Shown here: positions 14,758 to 23,995 of the stretch, one piece after another | Position numbering within the stretch: position 1 is the first letter of the stretch | Layout of the letters: every line of letters begins with the position of its first letter | Assembly (NCBI RefSeq): GCF_022132145.1 | Contig: NZ_JAJISP010000002.1 | Span: 1-64,000 of the forward strand | DNA: 64,000 nt | Direction of reading: 5' to 3' | Source of the DNA: Pseudomonas sp. MMS21 TM103 | GTDB taxonomy: Bacteria; Pseudomonadota; Gammaproteobacteria; Pseudomonadales; Pseudomonadaceae | The notes under the pieces: model-generated | The model's input: only the letters and a program-made list of their open reading frames with translations | The model's database searches: none | What the model was told of the DNA's origin: nothing | Position numbers and translations under genes: made by a program

Positions 14758-15774
14758 TCAGGGTAGCAGCAGCGCTACTCGCCCACGATTGGGGCAGGTT
14801 TCCATGTAGCGATGAGCCGCGATGAAGTCTTCGAAGGCAAATACCTTGTCGATGACCGGCGTGAGCACCTGATCCGCGGTCAACTGATTGATGTGGTGCA
14901 AGGCACGCTGCACGGCTTCCTGATTGGGCTCGATGCCCATTTCTGGAAGGCCGGTGAAGTCGAGCACGCAATGACGGAAGAACTGCAAGTGCTTCTTGAA
15001 CGCGGCGCACGCCGGAAAAGCCGTGTCGTTGCCCCCGTTGACGCCACACATGATCAGTTTTCCGCGCAACGCGGCGACATCTCCGAGCAGCTTCATCTGC
15101 TGGCCGGCGCACTGATCGAGGATCACCTCGACCCCCTTGCCCTCGGTGTAGCGCTCGATTTCCAGGACCAGGTCCTGCTCTTCGGTGACCACCACCTTGT
15201 CGGCGCCCAACCCGCGCAGGAACTCGCGGTTACCCGCCTCGCTGGTCGAGGCGATGACCGTGGCGCCCAGCGCCTTGGCCAGTTGCACGGTCTGCGGGGC
15301 CAGGCAACGGCTGGCCTCGGTGATCAGTACATGCTGGCCGGGTTGCAACTTGGACAGGTCGACCAGGGCAAAATAGGCGAACAGCAGCGCGGAGTAATGC
15401 ACGCTGGCCTGCAGCGGCGACAACACCTCCGGGTATCGGGTCAGGGCGTAGCGTGGCATCAGCACCAGATCGCCCCAGGTCGGGTAGCGATTGGCCGTGC
15501 TGGCCGGGAAGCTGGCGACCGGCGTACCGACTTCAAGGTCGTCGACGCCCTCGCCCAGGGCCTCGATGGTACCGGCCAGTTCGCTGCCCATGCCGGCGGG
15601 TAAGCGGGCCTGCTCGGCGGCCAGATTCTGCCGCCACAGAACATCGTTCCAATTCAGCCCTACGGCCTGGACGCGCACCAACACCTCGCCTGGGCCAGGT
15701 GTCGGGGTTGGCAACTCTTCATGCTGAAGCACTTCAGCGTCGCCGAATTTATGGAAACGGATCATGTGGGACAT
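14758..15774 (-). CDS. mexS: MexS-type zinc-less alcohol dehydrogenase/quinone oxidoreductase
   Basis: The 338-residue medium-chain dehydrogenase/reductase has the quinone-oxidoreductase opening (MIRFHKFGDAEVLQHEELP), a NADPH-binding Rossmann region (LITEASRCLAPQTVQLAKAL, in place of the usual GASGGVG form) and no structural-zinc cysteine cluster. The length matches P. aeruginosa MexS (PA2491), and the gene is divergent from mexT exactly as in that species. Loss of MexS there switches on MexEF-OprN through MexT, presumably because a toxic metabolite builds up. GAGG lies 7 bases before ATG 15774. The frame is intact, so the pump is probably not constitutively expressed. Confidence 0.88.
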   Translation of the reverse strand: MSHMIRFHKFGDAEVLQHEELPTPTPGPGEVLVRVQAVGLNWNDVLWRQNLAAEQARLPAGMGSELAGTIEALGEGVDDLEVGTPVASFPASTANRYPTWGDLVLMPRYALTRYPEVLSPLQASVHYSALLFAYFALVDLSKLQPGQHVLITEASRCLAPQTVQLAKALGATVIASTSEAGNREFLRGLGADKVVVTEEQDLVLEIERYTEGKGVEVILDQCAGQQMKLLGDVAALRGKLIMCGVNGGNDTAFPACAAFKKHLQFFRHCVLDFTGLPEMGIEPNQEAVQRALHHINQLTADQVLTPVIDKVFAFEDFIAAHRYMETCPNRGRVALLLP

Positions 15775-15859
15775 CGTTACCTCAACCTCTGATCACGAAT
15801 TGACACTTCAATGACTGTGGACTTTATCTGCTGATGTCCGCCAACACCACCCGCTGACA

Positions 15860-15873
15860 TTGATAGTTGTCAT
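15860..15873. promoter_or_regulatory. Possible Dnr/Anr half-perfect site in the mexS-mexT gap
   Basis: TTGATAGTTGTCAT fits TTGAY-N4-RTCAA except for the last base. It is 87 bases from the mexS start and 147 from mexT, so its target is unclear and chance occurrence is quite possible. Confidence 0.3.
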
Positions 15874-16019
15874 GCCTGGCAGTGATTGCCGGCTTTCCTT
15901 AACGGCATTACAGCTCGTACTATTCCCCGGCGCAGGCGCACATTGGCAACGCATTGCTGGAAAGTGCAGCATGCCACGCCTGATCGCATCAAGGCCGCTT
16001 CACTTCGAATGGTAACCGG

Positions 16020-16937
16020 ATGAACCGTAACGACCTACGCCGCCTCGATCTCAACCTGCTGATCGTGTTCGAGACGCTGATGCACGAGCGCAGCGTGACC
16101 CGCGCGGCGGAGAAACTGTTTCTCGGCCAGCCGGCGATCAGCGCCGCCCTCGCCCGCCTGCGCAGCCTGTTCGACGACCCACTGTTCGTGCGCACCGGTC
16201 GCAGCATGGAACCGACCGCCCGCGCCGAGGAAATCTTCGCCCTGCTCTCACCGGCGCTGGATTCGATCTCCACGGCGGTCAGCCGTGCCGCCGACTTCGA
16301 TCCGGCAACCAGCACCGCGGTGTTTCGCGTCGGCCTCTCGGATGACGTCGAGTTCGCCCTGCTGCCCGCCCTGCTCCGGCGCCTGCGCGCCGAGGCGCCC
16401 GGGGTGGTGCTGGTGGTGCGCCGGGCCAACTACCTGTTGATGCCCAACCTGCTGGCATCCGGCGAGATCTCGGTGGGCGTCAGCTACACCGAGGAACTGC
16501 CGGCCAACGCCAAGCGCAAGACCCTGCGCCGCAGCAAGCCCAAGCTGCTGCGCGCCGACTCGGTGCCGGGGACCCTGAGCCTGGATGACTATTGCGCCAG
16601 GCCGCATGCCCTGGTGTCCTTCGCCGGCGACCTCAACGGCTTTATCGACGCGCAACTGCTGAAGATGGGCCGCAGCCGCAAAGTGGTGCTGGCGGTACCG
16701 CAGTTCAACGGCCTGGGCACCCTGCTAGCCGGCACCGACCTGCTCTCGGTGGTGCCGGACTACACTGCCGCCGCCTTGACCGCCGCCGGTGGCCTGCGCG
16801 CCGAGGACTTGCCCCTCGAGACCCAAAGCTTCGAAATGTCGATGGCCTGGCGCGGTGCCCAGGACAACGACCCCGCCGAGCGCTGGCTGCGCTCGCGGAT
16901 CCAGATGTTCTGCGGCGACCCGGACAGCCTCGACTGA
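16020..16937 (+). CDS. mexT: MexT, LysR-type activator of mexEF-oprN
   Basis: The 305-residue LysR protein is very close by eye to P. aeruginosa MexT. The helix-turn-helix region reads RSVTRAAEKLFLGQPAISAA, followed by LFDDPLFVRTGRSMEPTARA. The C-terminal effector domain ends with AWRGAQDNDPAERWLRSRIQ. MexT activates mexEF-oprN and mexS in answer to electrophilic, disulfide or nitrosative stress. ATG 16020 (MNRNDLRRLDLNLLIVFE) is the usual family start. It lies 232 bases before mexE, divergent from mexS. The frame shows no insertion or frameshift of the type known to inactivate mexT in some laboratory strains. Confidence 0.93.
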   Translation: MNRNDLRRLDLNLLIVFETLMHERSVTRAAEKLFLGQPAISAALARLRSLFDDPLFVRTGRSMEPTARAEEIFALLSPALDSISTAVSRAADFDPATSTAVFRVGLSDDVEFALLPALLRRLRAEAPGVVLVVRRANYLLMPNLLASGEISVGVSYTEELPANAKRKTLRRSKPKLLRADSVPGTLSLDDYCARPHALVSFAGDLNGFIDAQLLKMGRSRKVVLAVPQFNGLGTLLAGTDLLSVVPDYTAAALTAAGGLRAEDLPLETQSFEMSMAWRGAQDNDPAERWLRSRIQMFCGDPDSLD

Positions 16938-17069
16938 AGCGCCGCGGACAACTGCGCTCCGGCATCAATCTCGCTGCTGGCACGCGCCAGTCTGCCCGCC
17001 AGCAGCTGCAGAACCGTAGCGGTCCTCCTGCACCAATATGACCTGCTCTTGATACGGGCCGTGCAATCA

Positions 17070-17090
17070 TCATTCCCGGTGATATCCATC
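17070..17090. promoter_or_regulatory. Possible MexT (nod-box-like) site before mexE
   Basis: The stretch ATCATTCCCGGTGATATCCAT resembles the MexT site ATCA-N5-GTCGAT-N4-ACYAT in its first two blocks (ATCA, then GGTGAT) but not in the last. It lies about 80 bases before the mexE start, where an activator site is expected. Confidence 0.3.
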
Positions 17091-17169
17091 TTCGCGGCAT
17101 TCGATTCGTCCGCCGCCACCTCGCCCCGCAGACTCCGCCCATCCATAACACCCTGCGGCGGAATCATCC

Positions 17170-18411
17170 ATGGAACAGCCCAACAACCCTATCTGGCAGT
17201 TGCCTTTGGCCCTTGCCACCGTACTAGTGCTCAGCGCCTGCGGTAAAACCCCGGAAGCGAGCGCACAGATGCCGGCCGCGCAGGTCAGCGTCGCCGAGGT
17301 GATCGAACAGCCGATCAACGAGTGGGATGAGTTCACCGGCCGCCTGGAAGCCCCGGAATCGGTGGATATCCGCCCGCGGGTATCCGGGTTCATCGACCGG
17401 GTGGTGTTCGACGAAGGCAGCCTGGTGAAGCAAGGCGACCTGCTGTTCCAGATCGATCCGCGGCCGTTCGAGGCCGAGTTCAAGCGTCTCCAAGCCCAGT
17501 TGCAACAAGCCCGCGCCAGCCAGACCCGCGCCCTCAGCGAAGCACGTCGTGGCGAGCGCTTGCGCAAAAGCAATGCGATATCCGCCGAACTGGCCGACGC
17601 CCGCGCCAGCGCCGCCCAGGAAGCCAAGGCCATTGTCGCCGGCATTCAGGCCGAACTGGACAATGCCCGCCTCAACCTGAGTTTCACCCGCGTCACCGCG
17701 CCCATCGACGGCCGGGTCAGTCGCGCCGAAGTCACCGCCGGCAACCTGGTGACTGCCGGGCAAACCCAGCTCACCTCGCTGGTCAGCACCGACCGGGTCT
17801 ACGCCTACTTCGATGCCGATGAACGGGTGTTTCTCAAGTATGTCGAACTGGCCCGCAAGGCCGGCAGCAATACCCGTGATGCCAGCCCGGTCTATCTCGG
17901 GCTGTCCAATGAAGAGGGTCATCCGCACTTGGGCCAGCTGGATTTTATCGACAACCAGGTTAACCCCGAGACCGGCACCATCCGCGGCCGTGCGGTATTC
18001 GACAACGCCGCCGGGGCCTTCACGCCGGGCCTCTATGCACGGCTGAAACTGGTCGGCAGCAGCCTCTATGACGCCACCCTGATCAAGGACGAAGCCGTCG
18101 GCACCGACCTCGGCAAGAAGTACGTCCTGGTGCTCGGTGCTGACAACAGCGTGAACTACCGTGCCATCGAACTGGGGCCGAAGCTGGACGGTTTGCGCAT
18201 CGTCCGCAGCGGCCTGGCCAAGGGCGAGCAGATCGTGGTCAACGGCTTGCAGCGCGCCATGCCAGGCTCGATTGTCGACCCGCAGAACGTGCCCATGGCC
18301 GATGCAGAAACCCTGGCCAGCCTCGCGCGCCAGCGTCAGCTCGTCGAAACCCGCAACACCCCGAGTATGGCGGTGAAGAACCTGTCCTCTCCTTCGGCGC
18401 CGCGCAGCTAA
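17170..18411 (+). CDS. mexE: MexE, periplasmic adaptor of the MexEF-OprN efflux pump
   Basis: The 413-residue membrane-fusion protein has an N-terminal lipoprotein signal (LVLSACGK, lipid-attached cysteine near residue 24), then the barrel-sandwich, alpha-hairpin and beta-barrel domains of the HlyD/AcrA class. Stretches such as QPINEWDEFTGRLEAPESV and DGRVSRAEVTAGNLV agree with P. aeruginosa MexE. It links the inner-membrane pump MexF to OprN. The Shine-Dalgarno is weak (GGCGGAATC). It opens a three-gene operon; mexF follows after 13 bases. Confidence 0.93.
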   Translation: MEQPNNPIWQLPLALATVLVLSACGKTPEASAQMPAAQVSVAEVIEQPINEWDEFTGRLEAPESVDIRPRVSGFIDRVVFDEGSLVKQGDLLFQIDPRPFEAEFKRLQAQLQQARASQTRALSEARRGERLRKSNAISAELADARASAAQEAKAIVAGIQAELDNARLNLSFTRVTAPIDGRVSRAEVTAGNLVTAGQTQLTSLVSTDRVYAYFDADERVFLKYVELARKAGSNTRDASPVYLGLSNEEGHPHLGQLDFIDNQVNPETGTIRGRAVFDNAAGAFTPGLYARLKLVGSSLYDATLIKDEAVGTDLGKKYVLVLGADNSVNYRAIELGPKLDGLRIVRSGLAKGEQIVVNGLQRAMPGSIVDPQNVPMADAETLASLARQRQLVETRNTPSMAVKNLSSPSAPRS

Positions 18412-18424
18412 CAGGGTTACGACG

Positions 18425-21400
18425 ATGAATTTCTCTCAATTTTTTATTCAGCGACCGATCTTCGCCGCGGTGTTGTCGCTGTTGATCCTGATCGGCGGGG
18501 CCATCTCGCTGTTCCAGCTGCCGATCAGCGAATACCCGGAAGTGGTACCGCCGACGGTCGTGGTCCGCGCGGCCTTCCCCGGCGCCAACCCCAAGGTGAT
18601 CGGCGAAACCGTGGCTTCGCCGCTAGAACAGGCGATCACCGGCGTCGAAGGCATGCTCTACATGTCATCCCAAGGGACTGCCGACGGCAAGATGTCGCTG
18701 ACCCTGACCTTCGCCCTGGGCACCGACCTGGACAAGGCCCAGGTCCAGGTCCAGAACCGCGTGACGCGGACCATGCCGACCCTGCCCAGCGAAGTGCAGC
18801 GCCTCGGTGTGACCGTCGACAAGGCGTCGCCCGACCTGACCATGGTCGTGCACCTGACCTCGCCGGATGACCGCTACGACATGCTCTACCTGTCCAACTA
18901 CGCCGCGCTCAACGTCAAGGACGAGCTGGCGCGGCTGGACGGTGTCGGTGACGTGCAGCTGTTCGGTCTGGGCGACTACTCGCTGCGCGTCTGGCTCGAT
19001 CCCAACAAGGTCGCCTCGCGCAACCTCACCGCCACTGACGTGGTCAACGCCATCCGAGAACAGAACCGCCAGGTCGCTGCCGGCTCCCTCGGCGCGCCGC
19101 CAAGCGACGCGGGTAACAGCTTCCAGTTGTCGATCAACACCCAGGGCCGACTGGTCAGCGAGGAAGAGTTCGAGAACATCATCATTCGCGCCGGGGATGA
19201 CGGCGAGATCACCCGCCTGCGAGACATCGCCCGCATCGAGCTGGGCTCCAGCCAGTACGCCCTGCGCTCGTTGCTGAACAACAAACCGGCCGTGGCCATT
19301 CCGGTATTCCAGCGTCCCGGCTCCAACGCCATCGCCATCTCCGATGCGGTGCGGGCACGCATGGCCGAGTTGAAGCAGAGCTTTCCCCAGGGCGTGGACT
19401 ACGAAATCGTCTACGACCCGACCATCTTCGTCCGTGGCTCCATCGAGGCGGTGGTGCACACCCTGCTCGAAGCCATCGTGCTGGTGGTACTGGTGGTGAT
19501 CCTGTTTCTGCAGACCTGGCGCGCCTCGATCATCCCCCTGGTCGCCGTGCCGGTGTCGCTGATTGGCACCTTCGCCGTGATGCACCTGCTCGGCTTCTCG
19601 CTCAACGCCCTGTCGCTGTTCGGCCTGGTGCTGGCGATCGGCATCGTCGTCGATGACGCCATCGTCGTGGTGGAGAACGTCGAACGTAATATCGGCCTGG
19701 GTAAAACGCCGGTGGAGGCCACCAAGCAAGCGATGAAGGAGGTCACCGGACCGATCGTCGCGACCGCCCTGGTGCTCTGCGCGGTGTTCGTGCCGACCGC
19801 CTTCATCTCCGGCCTCAGCGGGCAGTTCTACCAGCAGTTCGCCCTGACCATCGCCATTTCCACCGTGATCAGCGCCTTCAACTCGCTGACCCTGTCGCCG
19901 GCCCTGGCCGCCGTGCTGCTGCGCAGTCACGATGCGCCCAAGGACGGTTTCTCCCGCTTGCTGGAAAGGCTCTTCGGTGGCTGGTTGTTCACACCCTTCA
20001 ACCGCCTGTTCGACAGTGCCAGTCATCGCTATGTCGGCGCGGTGAAGCGTGTGCTGCGCGGCAGCACGATAGCCCTGGTGATCTACGCCGGCTTCATGGG
20101 CCTGACCTACCTGGGCTTTGCCAACACCCCGACCGGGTTCGTCCCGCCACAGGACAAACAGTACCTGGTGGCCTTCGCCCAGCTGCCGGATGCCGCCACC
20201 CTCGACCGCACCGAGACGGTGATCAAGCGCATGTCGGAAATCGCCAGCAAACACCCCGGCGTGGAAAACACCGTGGCCTTTCCGGGGCTGTCGATCAACG
20301 GCTTCACCAACAGCCCGAACAGCGGCATCGTCTTTACCCCCCTCAAGCCTTTTGACCAGCGCACTGACCCGTCGATGAGCGCAGGTGCTATCGCCGCCGA
20401 ACTGAACGCCCAGTTCAGCGAGATTCAAGATGCCTATATCGCCATCTTCCCGCCACCACCGGTGCAAGGCCTGGGCACCATCGGCGGTTTCCGCGTGCAG
20501 GTGGAGGACCGTGCCAACCTGGGCTATGACGAACTGTACCAGCAGGTGCAGAACGTCATCAGCAAGAGCCGCAACGTGCCTGAACTGGCCGGGCTGTTCA
20601 CCAGCTACACGGTCAACGTGCCGCAGATCGACGCCGACATCGACCGCGACAAGGCCAAGACCCACGGCGTAGCAATCAGCGACATCTTCGACACCCTGCA
20701 GGTCTACCTGGGTTCGCTGTACGCCAACGACTTCAACCGCTTTGGCCGCACCTACCAGGTCAACGTCCAGGCCGAGCAGCAGTTCCGCCTGGAACCGGAG
20801 CAGATCGGCCAGCTCAAGGTGCGCAACAACCGTGGGCAAATGGTCCCCCTGGCGGCCTTCCTCAAGGTCAGCCCGAGCGCCGGACCGGATCGGGTGATGC
20901 ACTACAACGGCTTCCTCACCGCCGAGATCAACGGCGCCGCGGCCCCCGGTTACAGCTCCGGGCAGGCTGAAGCCGCCATGGAGAAGCTGCTCAAGGAAGA
21001 GCTGCCCAACGGCATGAGCTACGAGTGGACGGAGCTGACCTACCAGCAGATCCTCGCCGGCAACAGCGCGCTGTTCGTCTTCCCGCTCTGCGTGCTGCTG
21101 GCCTTCCTGGTGCTGGCCGCGCAGTACGAAAGCTGGAGCCTGCCCCTGGCGGTGATCCTGATCGTGCCGATGACCCTGCTGTCGGCCATCACCGGGGTGA
21201 TCCTCACCGGTGGCGACAACAACATCTTCACCCAGATCGGCTTGATCGTATTGGTGGGCCTGGCGTGCAAGAACGCCATCCTGATCGTCGAGTTCGCCAA
21301 GGAGAAACAGGAGGAAGGGCTCGACCGCGTCAGCGCCGTGCTGCAAGCCTGCCGCCTGCGTCTGCGACCGATCCTGATGACCAGCTTCGCCTTCATCATG

Positions 21401-21598
21401 GGCGTGGTGCCGCTGGTGCTGTCCTCCGGCGCCGGCGCCGAGATGCGTCACGCCATGGGCGTCGCGGTGTTCAGCGGCATGCTCGGGGTGACCTTCTTCG
21501 GCCTGCTGCTGACCCCGCTGTTCTATGTGCTGATCCGCGCCTTCGTGGAGAAGCGCGAGGCGAGCAAAGCCGCGCGTTTGCTGGAGGTGCAGGCATGA
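18425..21598 (+). CDS. mexF: MexF, RND-type drug/proton antiporter
   Basis: The 1057-residue RND transporter has the standard duplicated layout: twelve membrane helices and two large periplasmic loops. The proton-relay acidic pair is visible in helix 4 ([17 protein letters not shown]). It begins MNFSQFFIQRPIFAAVLSLL, as in MexF. MexEF-OprN exports chloramphenicol, fluoroquinolones, trimethoprim and quorum-sensing precursors in P. aeruginosa, and it responds to nitrosative stress there. The stop overlaps the oprN start by 4 bases. A 986-codon open frame on the opposite strand is only the high-GC shadow of this gene. Confidence 0.95.
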   Translation: MNFSQFFIQRPIFAAVLSLLILIGGAISLFQLPISEYPEVVPPTVVVRAAFPGANPKVIGETVASPLEQAITGVEGMLYMSSQGTADGKMSLTLTFALGTDLDKAQVQVQNRVTRTMPTLPSEVQRLGVTVDKASPDLTMVVHLTSPDDRYDMLYLSNYAALNVKDELARLDGVGDVQLFGLGDYSLRVWLDPNKVASRNLTATDVVNAIREQNRQVAAGSLGAPPSDAGNSFQLSINTQGRLVSEEEFENIIIRAGDDGEITRLRDIARIELGSSQYALRSLLNNKPAVAIPVFQRPGSNAIAISDAVRARMAELKQSFPQGVDYEIVYDPTIFVRGSIEAVVHTLLEAIVLVVLVVILFLQTWRASIIPLVAVPVSLIGTFAVMHLLGFSLNALSLFGLVLAIGIVVDDAIVVVENVERNIGLGKTPVEATKQAMKEVTGPIVATALVLCAVFVPTAFISGLSGQFYQQFALTIAISTVISAFNSLTLSPALAAVLLRSHDAPKDGFSRLLERLFGGWLFTPFNRLFDSASHRYVGAVKRVLRGSTIALVIYAGFMGLTYLGFANTPTGFVPPQDKQYLVAFAQLPDAATLDRTETVIKRMSEIASKHPGVENTVAFPGLSINGFTNSPNSGIVFTPLKPFDQRTDPSMSAGAIAAELNAQFSEIQDAYIAIFPPPPVQGLGTIGGFRVQVEDRANLGYDELYQQVQNVISKSRNVPELAGLFTSYTVNVPQIDADIDRDKAKTHGVAISDIFDTLQVYLGSLYANDFNRFGRTYQVNVQAEQQFRLEPEQIGQLKVRNNRGQMVPLAAFLKVSPSAGPDRVMHYNGFLTAEINGAAAPGYSSGQAEAAMEKLLKEELPNGMSYEWTELTYQQILAGNSALFVFPLCVLLAFLVLAAQYESWSLPLAVILIVPMTLLSAITGVILTGGDNNIFTQIGLIVLVGLACKNAILIVEFAKEKQEEGLDRVSAVLQACRLRLRPILMTSFAFIMGVVPLVLSSGAGAEMRHAMGVAVFSGMLGVTFFGLLLTPLFYVLIRAFVEKREASKAARLLEVQA

Positions 21599-22998
21599 GA
21601 GCAGTCGTTGGCAACACCCTGACAATCAGCCTGCTCGCCCTGGCGCTGAGCGCCTGCGCCGTCGGCCCGGACTATATAAGCCCACCAACCGCGCCGGCCA
21701 AACTGACCAGCGCCGCAACCGGTCACTACGACCGCACCCAGTTCGAAGCGGTCTGGTGGCAGCAATTCGATGACCCGACGCTGAACCAGCTGGTGCAGCA
21801 GTCGCTCGCGGAAAACCGCCAGCTGCGGGGGGCTTTTTCCCGCCTGCGTGCGGCGCGGGCGATCCGCGACGACGTGGCCAACGACCACTTGCCAACCATC
21901 AGCAGCCGCGCCAGTGGCGCGTTCGGCAAGGCCCAGCAGCCCGGCATCAGTAGCCAACGGGTCACAACCGAGCGTTATGACCTGGGCCTGGACATGGCCT
22001 GGGAGCTGGACCTGTTCGGCCGTATCCAGCGCCAGCTGGAAGCCAGCGAGGCGCAGATCGAGGTGGCCGAAGCCGACTTCTACCAGTTGCAGGTCAGCCT
22101 GATCGCCGAACTGGTGGATGCCTACGGCAACTTGCGCGGCGCACAACTGCGTGAACGTATCGCCCGGGAGAACCTGGCTAACCAGCAGGAGTCGCGCGGC
22201 ATCACCGAGCAACTGCGTGATGCGGGGGTCGGCAGCGAGCTGGATGTATTGCGCAGCGACGCGCGCCTGGCCGCCACCGAAGCCAGCCTGCCGCAACTGC
22301 AAGCCGAACAACTGCGCGCGCGCAACCGCATTGCCACCCTACTAGGTCAGCGACCCGAGCAATTGACGGTGGATCTGTCTGCGCAGCCATTGCCGGCGAT
22401 AGCCAAGGCGCTACCGATCGGCGACCCGGCTGAACTGCTGCGCCGCCGCCCCGATGTGCGCGCCGCCGAACGCCAGCTGGCGGCGGCTACGGCAAGCATA
22501 GGCGTGGCCACCGCCGACCTGTTCCCGCGGGTCAGTCTGTCGGGTTTTCTCGGTTTCACCGCCGGGCGCGGCTCGGCGCTGGGCTCCTCGGCGGCGCGGG
22601 CCTGGGGCGTGGCGCCGAGCATCAGCTGGGCGGCGTTCGATCTGGGCAGCGTGCGCGCCCGCTTGCGCGGCGCCGAAGCCGAGGCCGATGGTGCCCTGGC
22701 CAACTATGAGCAGCAGGTGCTGCTGGCCCTGGAGGAATCGGAAAACGCCTTCAGCGACTACGCCAAGCAACAGCAACGCCTGCTCGCCCTGCTGCGCCAG
22801 TCGGAAGCCAGCCGCGCCGCCGCCGAGCAAGCGGCGGTGCGTTACCGCGAAGGTGAAGTGGACTTTCTCGTGCTGCTGGATGCCGAGCGCGAGCGCCTGG
22901 CCGCCGAAGACGCCCAGGCCCAGGCCGAAGTCGAGCTGTACCGCGGCATAGTCGCGATCTACAAGGCGCTGGGCGGCGGTTGGCAGCCCAACGCCTAG
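21595..22998 (+). CDS. oprN: OprN, outer-membrane efflux channel
   Basis: The 467-residue outer-membrane factor is a lipoprotein: the signal ends LALALSACAVGPDY, with the lipobox cysteine at about residue 20. Two TolC-type repeats form the channel, with the second repeat starting near RRPDVRAAERQLAAA. ATG 21595 overlaps the mexF stop (ATGA), giving translational coupling; the apparent longer frame to 21025 is shadow of mexF. OprN completes the pump with MexE and MexF. A strong terminator begins 44 bases after the stop. Confidence 0.93.
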   Translation: MRAVVGNTLTISLLALALSACAVGPDYISPPTAPAKLTSAATGHYDRTQFEAVWWQQFDDPTLNQLVQQSLAENRQLRGAFSRLRAARAIRDDVANDHLPTISSRASGAFGKAQQPGISSQRVTTERYDLGLDMAWELDLFGRIQRQLEASEAQIEVAEADFYQLQVSLIAELVDAYGNLRGAQLRERIARENLANQQESRGITEQLRDAGVGSELDVLRSDARLAATEASLPQLQAEQLRARNRIATLLGQRPEQLTVDLSAQPLPAIAKALPIGDPAELLRRRPDVRAAERQLAAATASIGVATADLFPRVSLSGFLGFTAGRGSALGSSAARAWGVAPSISWAAFDLGSVRARLRGAEAEADGALANYEQQVLLALEESENAFSDYAKQQQRLLALLRQSEASRAAAEQAAVRYREGEVDFLVLLDAERERLAAEDAQAQAEVELYRGIVAIYKALGGGWQPNA

Positions 22999-23041
22999 CG
23001 TCGAATCTCTCCCCAAGGTTGGCCAAGCCAACCCCTTCCCG

Positions 23042-23079
23042 CCCCACGGCAGTTGCTCCTTGCCGTGGGGTTTTTTTTT
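23042..23079 (+). terminator. Rho-independent terminator of mexEF-oprN
   Basis: A perfect 10-bp stem (CCCCACGGCA / TGCCGTGGGG) with a 9-base loop is followed by nine T residues (23071-23079). This is the strongest terminator in the window. Confidence 0.95.
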
Positions 23080-23474
23080 GGGTTCTGGACACGTTAAGTA
23101 TTGCCCAACCTGCGCTGACAGCTGTTCAGCAGAGATCATGGGCAAGATTCGACATCACGCTGTCGCGCAGCACACTGTGCAGTAGCCAGGGGGACGCCCA
23201 GTTCTTGCTGGCAATTGGCAGATCAACAGGATCCGCCGGAGTGCCGGACTGCAGCAAGCCGTTACCTACAGGGTTTTGCTGCATGCAACACATAACCGGG
23301 ACAGTGCCTTTAACATCAGCCAGGCTGTCCAGCATCATTTGCGCCACCTGCTCGATTGCGCGCGAGGGTTTCAGCCGGCACCATAGCGCGCACGTCGACC
23401 AACGTTATCGCTCGCGATAGAACCACGACGTGGCAACCGCTTCAGGCCACTTCCAGCTTCCCACGGAATTTCAC
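23080..23474. other. Non-coding stretch between the oprN terminator and dsbB
   Basis: No convincing gene was found in these 395 bases. A 73-codon minus-strand frame (23126-23347, GTG start, no ribosome-binding site) reads like protein in places, for example in IASKNWASPWLLHSVLRD, and may be a gene remnant. Its family was not recognised. Confidence 0.4.
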
Positions 23475-23984
23475 ATGACCCGCCAGAAACCCATCATTGC
23501 GCTGCTCTCGATCATCACCGTTGCCTGTTTCGCCATGCTTGGCGGTGCGTTGCTCTTGCAGCACCTGTTCGGCTGGGAACCCTGCACCCTGTGCGTGCAG
23601 ATCCGTTTGTGGCTGCTATTGGGCGGCACGCTCAGCCTGCTGATCATTGCCGCCGAGGCTGTCGGGCAACGCTGGTTGACCCTGATATTCTGGCCCCTGT
23701 TGCTGGCCGCAGGCTTTATGGCGGTGTTCGACAATACCCATCTGGTGCTGATCGAAACCGGCATCATGGAAAGTTTCAGCTGCTCCCCCTTCCCGTTCTA
23801 TGCCTTCTACCTGCCCCTGCATGAGTACCTGCCCGGGGTATTCATGAGCGCCGGCGTTTGCGGGCAAAACGACTATGCAATCCTCGGCATATCCTTCACC
23901 AACTGGACGTTGCTGAGCGTCACCCTGCTGTTTGCATTGATGTTGTTTGTGGCGTGGCGTGCGCTCGGCAAAGCCAGGGGCTAG
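23475..23984 (+). CDS. dsbB: DsbB, disulfide-bond formation membrane protein
   Basis: The 169-residue protein has four membrane helices and the two redox pairs of DsbB: C37/C40 in EPCTLC and C103/C129 in SFSCSPF and AGVCGQ. DsbB passes electrons from DsbA to the respiratory quinone and so reoxidises DsbA. ATG 23475 (MTRQKPIIALLSIITV) is used in place of the GTG at 23430, since helix 1 starts there and GGAA lies about 9 bases upstream. Pseudomonads commonly have two DsbB-type proteins; this may be either. It converges on the SDR gene with an 11-base gap. Confidence 0.88.
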   Translation: MTRQKPIIALLSIITVACFAMLGGALLLQHLFGWEPCTLCVQIRLWLLLGGTLSLLIIAAEAVGQRWLTLIFWPLLLAAGFMAVFDNTHLVLIETGIMESFSCSPFPFYAFYLPLHEYLPGVFMSAGVCGQNDYAILGISFTNWTLLSVTLLFALMLFVAWRALGKARG

Positions 23985-23995
23985 CCGCTGCTCGG

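Noticed and set aside
15953..15966. TGGCAACGCATTGC before mexT as a sigma-54 promoter
   Set aside because: The GG and GC dinucleotides are nine bases apart, one short of the required spacing, and LysR genes are normally sigma-70 dependent.
18665..21625. 986-codon open frame opposite mexF
   Set aside because: It is the mirror of a high-GC coding sequence, rich in His, Gln, Arg and Gly, without a binding site or family motif. mexF explains the stretch.
23126..23347. 73-codon minus-strand frame after the oprN terminator
   Set aside because: GTG start, no Shine-Dalgarno and no recognised family. It could be a remnant, so it is mentioned only as part of the gap.
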